From Acidimicrobiia bacterium (GTDB lineage: Bacteria; Actinomycetota; Acidimicrobiia; Spongiisociales; UBA5794), in the NCBI GenBank assembly GCA_013001485.1, contig JABDMN010000321.1, forward strand, positions 1 to 6,072: DNA of 6,072 bases, read 5' to 3'. Below the pieces are notes generated by a model. That model was given only the letters and a program-made list of their open reading frames with translations, did not search any database and was not told where the DNA came from. The position numbers were made by a program, and so were the translations under genes. Of this stretch, positions 4,187 to 6,072 are shown piece after piece. Position 1 is the stretch's first letter. Every line of letters starts with the position of its first letter.

Positions 4187-5550
4187 TGGTCGATCTGATC
4201 GATCCGGGGCAGGCGGTGGGGAGAGGACCCCGGGTCCCGCCCCACAGCGTCGAAGCCGAGGAATCGGTGCTCGGTGCGGTGTTGATGTCATCAGAGGCTG
4301 CCAACATCGCCCTCGAGAAGCTGGCACCCGAGGACTTCTACAAGCCCGCCCACCAGCTGGTGTTCGAAGCCGTCCGGTCGCTATTCGATTCGAACGAGCC
4401 GATCGACGCAGTCACGGTGAACGAGGAGCTGCGACGCCGCAGCGCTATCGACCGTGTTGGGGGAGTGAACTTCCTCACCGATCTCCTGGCTGCCGTTCCC
4501 ACCACTTCCAATGTCGACTACTACGCGGGCATCGTCGAGGAGCACGCCCTTCGACGCAGGTTGCTTCGCGCCGGTGGTGAGGTATCTGAGCTGGCGGCGT
4601 CGGTTGGTGATGAGATCGCCGACGTTCTCGACATGGCCGAACAGGCAGTGTTTGGGGTGTCCGACAAGCGAGTGGGCGACGGGTTGTCGCCCATCGACCC
4701 CCTGTTGGCCCAAGCCATCGAGACAGCCGAAGAGCTCCACGATCGTGGCGAAGAGGTCACCGGGATCAGCTCGGGCTTCCGAGACCTCGATCGGATGCTT
4801 GCAGGGCTCCAGCCATCCACGCTTGTGGTCGTGGCCGGCCGACCCGGTATGGGCAAGTCGACGCTGGCACTCAACATCGCCCAGAGCGTTGGAATGGGCG
4901 ACGACCCGGTCGCCATCTTCTCCCTGGAGATGAGCCGCGAGGAGATCGTCACCCGCATGCTGTGTAGCCACGGCAAGATCGACTCGCATCGCTTGAAGAC
5001 GGGTCGGCTCACCGAAAACGACTTCGGCAAGCTGTCACGGGCTGCCTCTGCCCTCTACAAGAAGCCGATCTTCGTCGACGATTCGCCTGGCCTGACGGTC
5101 ACTGAGATCCGAGCCAAGGCTCGGCGTCTTGCCCGCCACGGGCTGTCGATGATCGTCGTCGACTACCTGCAGCTGATGCACTCACCGCAGCGGACCGAGA
5201 ACCGCCAGCAGGAGATCGCGACCATCTCCCGCAACTTGAAGTCACTGGCCAGGGAGCTGCAGGTACCGGTGATCGCCTGCTCGCAGCTCAACCGATCCCT
5301 GGAGTCCCGTGAGGACAAGCGCCCCCGGCTCGGAGACTTGCGTGAGTCGGGCGCCATCGAGCAGGACGCCGACGTGGTGATGTTCATCTACCGCCACGAG
5401 TACTACCACCCGGAAGCCCAGGAAACGAAGGGCATTGCCGAGGTCAACATCGCCAAACACCGCGCCGGCGCTGTCGGCCGCCTCGAGATGACCTTCCAGC
5501 CCGAATTCACCCGATTCTCCGACATGGGACGGGACACACCGCTCGTCTGA
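4186..5550 (+). CDS. dnaB: Replicative DNA helicase DnaB
   Basis: The hexameric 5'-3' helicase that unwinds DNA at the replication fork. The 454-residue protein has an N-terminal domain (about 15-115, from PPHSVEAEESVLGAVL) that would contact primase, a linker, and a RecA-like ATPase domain (about 190-450). Motifs: Walker A GRPGMGKST (218-226, Lys224), the catalytic-type Glu in SLEMS (246-250, Glu248), Walker B MIVVDYLQL (322-330, Asp326), SQLNR (366-370), LRESGAIEQDADVV (385-398), and the arginine-finger region AKHRAG (424-429, Arg427). No intein interrupts it, although inteins are frequent in actinobacterial DnaB, notably near Walker A. The start ATG shares its A with the rplI TGA, and no strong Shine-Dalgarno is seen, so translation probably depends on coupling to rplI. 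A long hairpin begins at the base after the stop. Confidence 0.97.
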   Translation: MVDLIDPGQAVGRGPRVPPHSVEAEESVLGAVLMSSEAANIALEKLAPEDFYKPAHQLVFEAVRSLFDSNEPIDAVTVNEELRRRSAIDRVGGVNFLTDLLAAVPTTSNVDYYAGIVEEHALRRRLLRAGGEVSELAASVGDEIADVLDMAEQAVFGVSDKRVGDGLSPIDPLLAQAIETAEELHDRGEEVTGISSGFRDLDRMLAGLQPSTLVVVAGRPGMGKSTLALNIAQSVGMGDDPVAIFSLEMSREEIVTRMLCSHGKIDSHRLKTGRLTENDFGKLSRAASALYKKPIFVDDSPGLTVTEIRAKARRLARHGLSMIVVDYLQLMHSPQRTENRQQEIATISRNLKSLARELQVPVIACSQLNRSLESREDKRPRLGDLRESGAIEQDADVVMFIYRHEYYHPEAQETKGIAEVNIAKHRAGAVGRLEMTFQPEFTRFSDMGRDTPLV

Positions 5551-5598
5551 CCGACCGTGGGCTGGGACTAGTCAGTCCGTGCAGCCCGGAATGGTCGG
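5551..5598 (+). terminator. Long hairpin directly after the dnaB stop codon, possible operon 3' end
   Basis: Three stacked helices share one axis: CCGACC/GGTCGG (5551-5556 with 5593-5598), GGGCTG/CAGCCC (5559-5564 with 5582-5587) and GGACT/AGTCC (5565-5569 with 5574-5578), with an AGTC loop. That is 17 base pairs with small internal loops. It starts at the first base after the TGA. No T-tract follows, so it may end transcription by a U-tract-less mechanism, stabilise the 3' end, or have another RNA role. Confidence 0.55.
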
Positions 5599-5611
5599 AG
5601 GGAACACTCAA

Positions 5612-5630
5612 GGTCGACGTGACGTTGACC
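5612..5630 (+). promoter_or_regulatory. 19-bp near-perfect dyad, candidate operator
   Basis: The left half GGTCGACGT and the right half ACGTTGACC are reverse complements at eight of nine positions around a central G (5621). The length and symmetry suit a dimeric repressor site, and its right half contains TTGACC (5625-5630), a good -35 match. A -10 with spacing 17-18 is only weakly present (AGGAAT at 5649-5654). As RNA the same bases make a 7-bp hairpin with one G-U pair. Confidence 0.35.
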
Positions 5631-5653
5631 GATAGAGATCTCCTCAACAGGAA

Positions 5654-5771
5654 TCGGTCGGTTGGTTTTTCCATTCCAACCGGATGTACAACCCGGAGGT
5701 TCCCTTCCCTCCGACTCCTCCTCAGAGCGACCGACCGAAACTGGAAGACCCCCTCCTCGGAGGGGGTCTTC
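5654..5771 (+). ncRNA. Candidate small structured RNA or attenuator ending in an intrinsic-type hairpin
   Basis: An 11-bp helix with one G-U pair can form between 5654-5664 and 5728-5738. Within the enclosed part, CGGAGG (5694-5699) pairs with CCTCCG (5708-5713). A competing hairpin, CGGTTGG (5659-5665) with CCAACCG (5676-5682), would break the outer helix, giving two exclusive folds. Five bases later the hairpin at 5744-5771 follows. This architecture resembles an attenuator or small RNA, but no known class was recognised and no tRNA cloverleaf fits. Confidence 0.3.
5744..5771 (+). terminator. Strong terminator-like hairpin downstream of dnaB
   Basis: GAAGACCCCCTC and GAGGGGGTCTTC form a perfect 12-bp stem (5744-5755 with 5760-5771) around a CTCG loop. 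The 3' arm ends in GGGTCTTCTGT, a modest T-containing tail. It lies 194 bases beyond the dnaB stop and about 100 bases before the transporter gene, so it would separate the two transcription units. Confidence 0.7.
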
Positions 5772-5784
5772 TGTATGGGGAGTC

Positions 5785-5819
5785 GGCTACCGGCTACCGG
5801 CTACCCGCTACCAGCTGTC
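5785..5819 (+). repeat. Heptamer array D: GGCTACC units
   Basis: Five 7-base units read GGCTACC, GGCTACC, GGCTACC, CGCTACC and AGCTGTC, then GGCAAGA (5820-5826), the counterpart of AGCAAGA after array A. A small stem CGGCA/TGCCG (5819-5823 with 5836-5840) follows. The array differs from array A chiefly by G for A at the first position. It lies between the terminator at 5744-5771 and the transporter gene. Confidence 0.85.
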
Positions 5820-5869
5820 GGCAAGAGCTAGGAGCTGCCGGGTGGAGTCTCACCTGGTAGACCGGACCG

Positions 5870-6072
5870 GTGACTGTGACACGTGCCGCCGTGACTCTTG
5901 GCCTGTTGGCCACGGCCTGGGGAGCGATCCCTCTTCTGGTGCGGACCGACGTTGACGCGATGCAACTGGTGGCGATGCGGGCCCTGCTGGGTTCGGCCAC
6001 CCTTCTGGTCCTGCTGCAGATCCGGGGTTCGCTCGCCTTCCCGAATCGACATCGGGGCAGACTCGTTGTAGC
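5870..6072 (+). CDS. EamA-family (DMT superfamily) membrane transporter, N-terminal part
   Basis: The frame opens after a TAG at 5858-5860 and stays open to the window end, so only about 67 residues are seen. The first helix includes VTLGLLATAWGAIPLLV; Trp-Gly followed by a small residue is typical of EamA helix 1. A short loop (RTDVDAM) follows, then LVAMRALLGSATLLVLLQ, matching the usual helix 2 with its conserved Arg, then a basic cytoplasmic stretch (FPNRHRGR). Family members have ten helices in two EamA repeats and export or import small metabolites; the substrate cannot be told. Start codons GTG 5870, GTG 5876 and GTG 5891 are all possible. None has a good Shine-Dalgarno at normal distance, so the exact start is unsure. 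Confidence 0.75.
   Translation, partial: MTVTRAAVTLGLLATAWGAIPLLVRTDVDAMQLVAMRALLGSATLLVLLQIRGSLAFPNRHRGRLVV

Noticed and set aside
4381..4989. A 202-codon minus-strand open frame inside dnaB
   Set aside because: It is an antisense shadow of the conserved helicase sequence, without start-site signals or a recognisable product.
4186..5550. Intein in DnaB
   Set aside because: The helicase is continuous from Walker A to the C-terminus at normal length, with no splicing-domain motifs.
5636..5727. tRNA or other classic RNA gene
   Set aside because: A GGTTC-like string and several stems are present, but no cloverleaf with a matching acceptor stem could be laid out, and the stems fit the alternative folds better.
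5619..5831. A 70-codon + strand open frame downstream of dnaB
   Set aside because: It crosses the terminator-like hairpin and heptamer array D, has no ribosome binding site and no recognisable protein features.

Overview
The window is a GC-rich stretch of bacterial chromosome, most likely from an actinobacterium (Actinomycetota, possibly the Acidimicrobiia). This rests on base composition, the gene order rpsF-ssb-rpsR-rplI-dnaB, an F420/flavin-type PPOX protein of a class common in actinobacteria, GTG starts and UUCG-looped hairpins. The lineage is inference; no marker was compared with a database.

Layout: (i) 2-364, the 3' end of a + strand gene for a helical, Gly/Arg-tailed protein. (ii) 365-520, a convergent intergenic region with arrays of 7-bp repeats and two terminator-like hairpins. 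(iii) 521-997, a minus-strand PPOX-family protein. (iv) 1107-2512, panB followed without a gap by a DUF192 lipoprotein gene. (v) 2513-2668, a plausible promoter and a structured leader. (vi) 2669-5550, the tightly packed operon rpsF-ssb-rpsR-rplI-dnaB, with stop/start overlaps at rpsR/rplI (ATGA) and rplI/dnaB (TGATG). (vii) 5551-5869, a 319-bp intergenic region with a post-stop hairpin, a 19-bp dyad, a foldable segment ending in a strong terminator-like hairpin, and another 7-bp repeat array. (viii) 5870-6072, the start of an EamA-family membrane transporter that runs off the window.

The main operon joins translation (ribosomal proteins S6, S18 and L9) with DNA replication (SSB and the replicative helicase DnaB). 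S6 and S18 are partners on the 30S platform. In other bacteria an S6:S18 complex can bind its own mRNA leader, so the leader at 2578-2647 is a natural candidate for such control. PanB makes ketopantoate for pantothenate and coenzyme A; nothing visible links it functionally to the DUF192 lipoprotein.

Most of the window is ordinary core genome. The most unusual signal is intergenic: RGCYACC-type heptamer arrays, each followed by an R-G-C/A-A-A-G-A sequence and a hairpin, at three places. Two of them directly follow a stop codon and lie in the same orientation relative to the gene they follow. The second notable area is 5551-5771, which could hold a small structured RNA or an attenuator. No CRISPR array, insertion sequence, tRNA, rRNA or defence system is visible.
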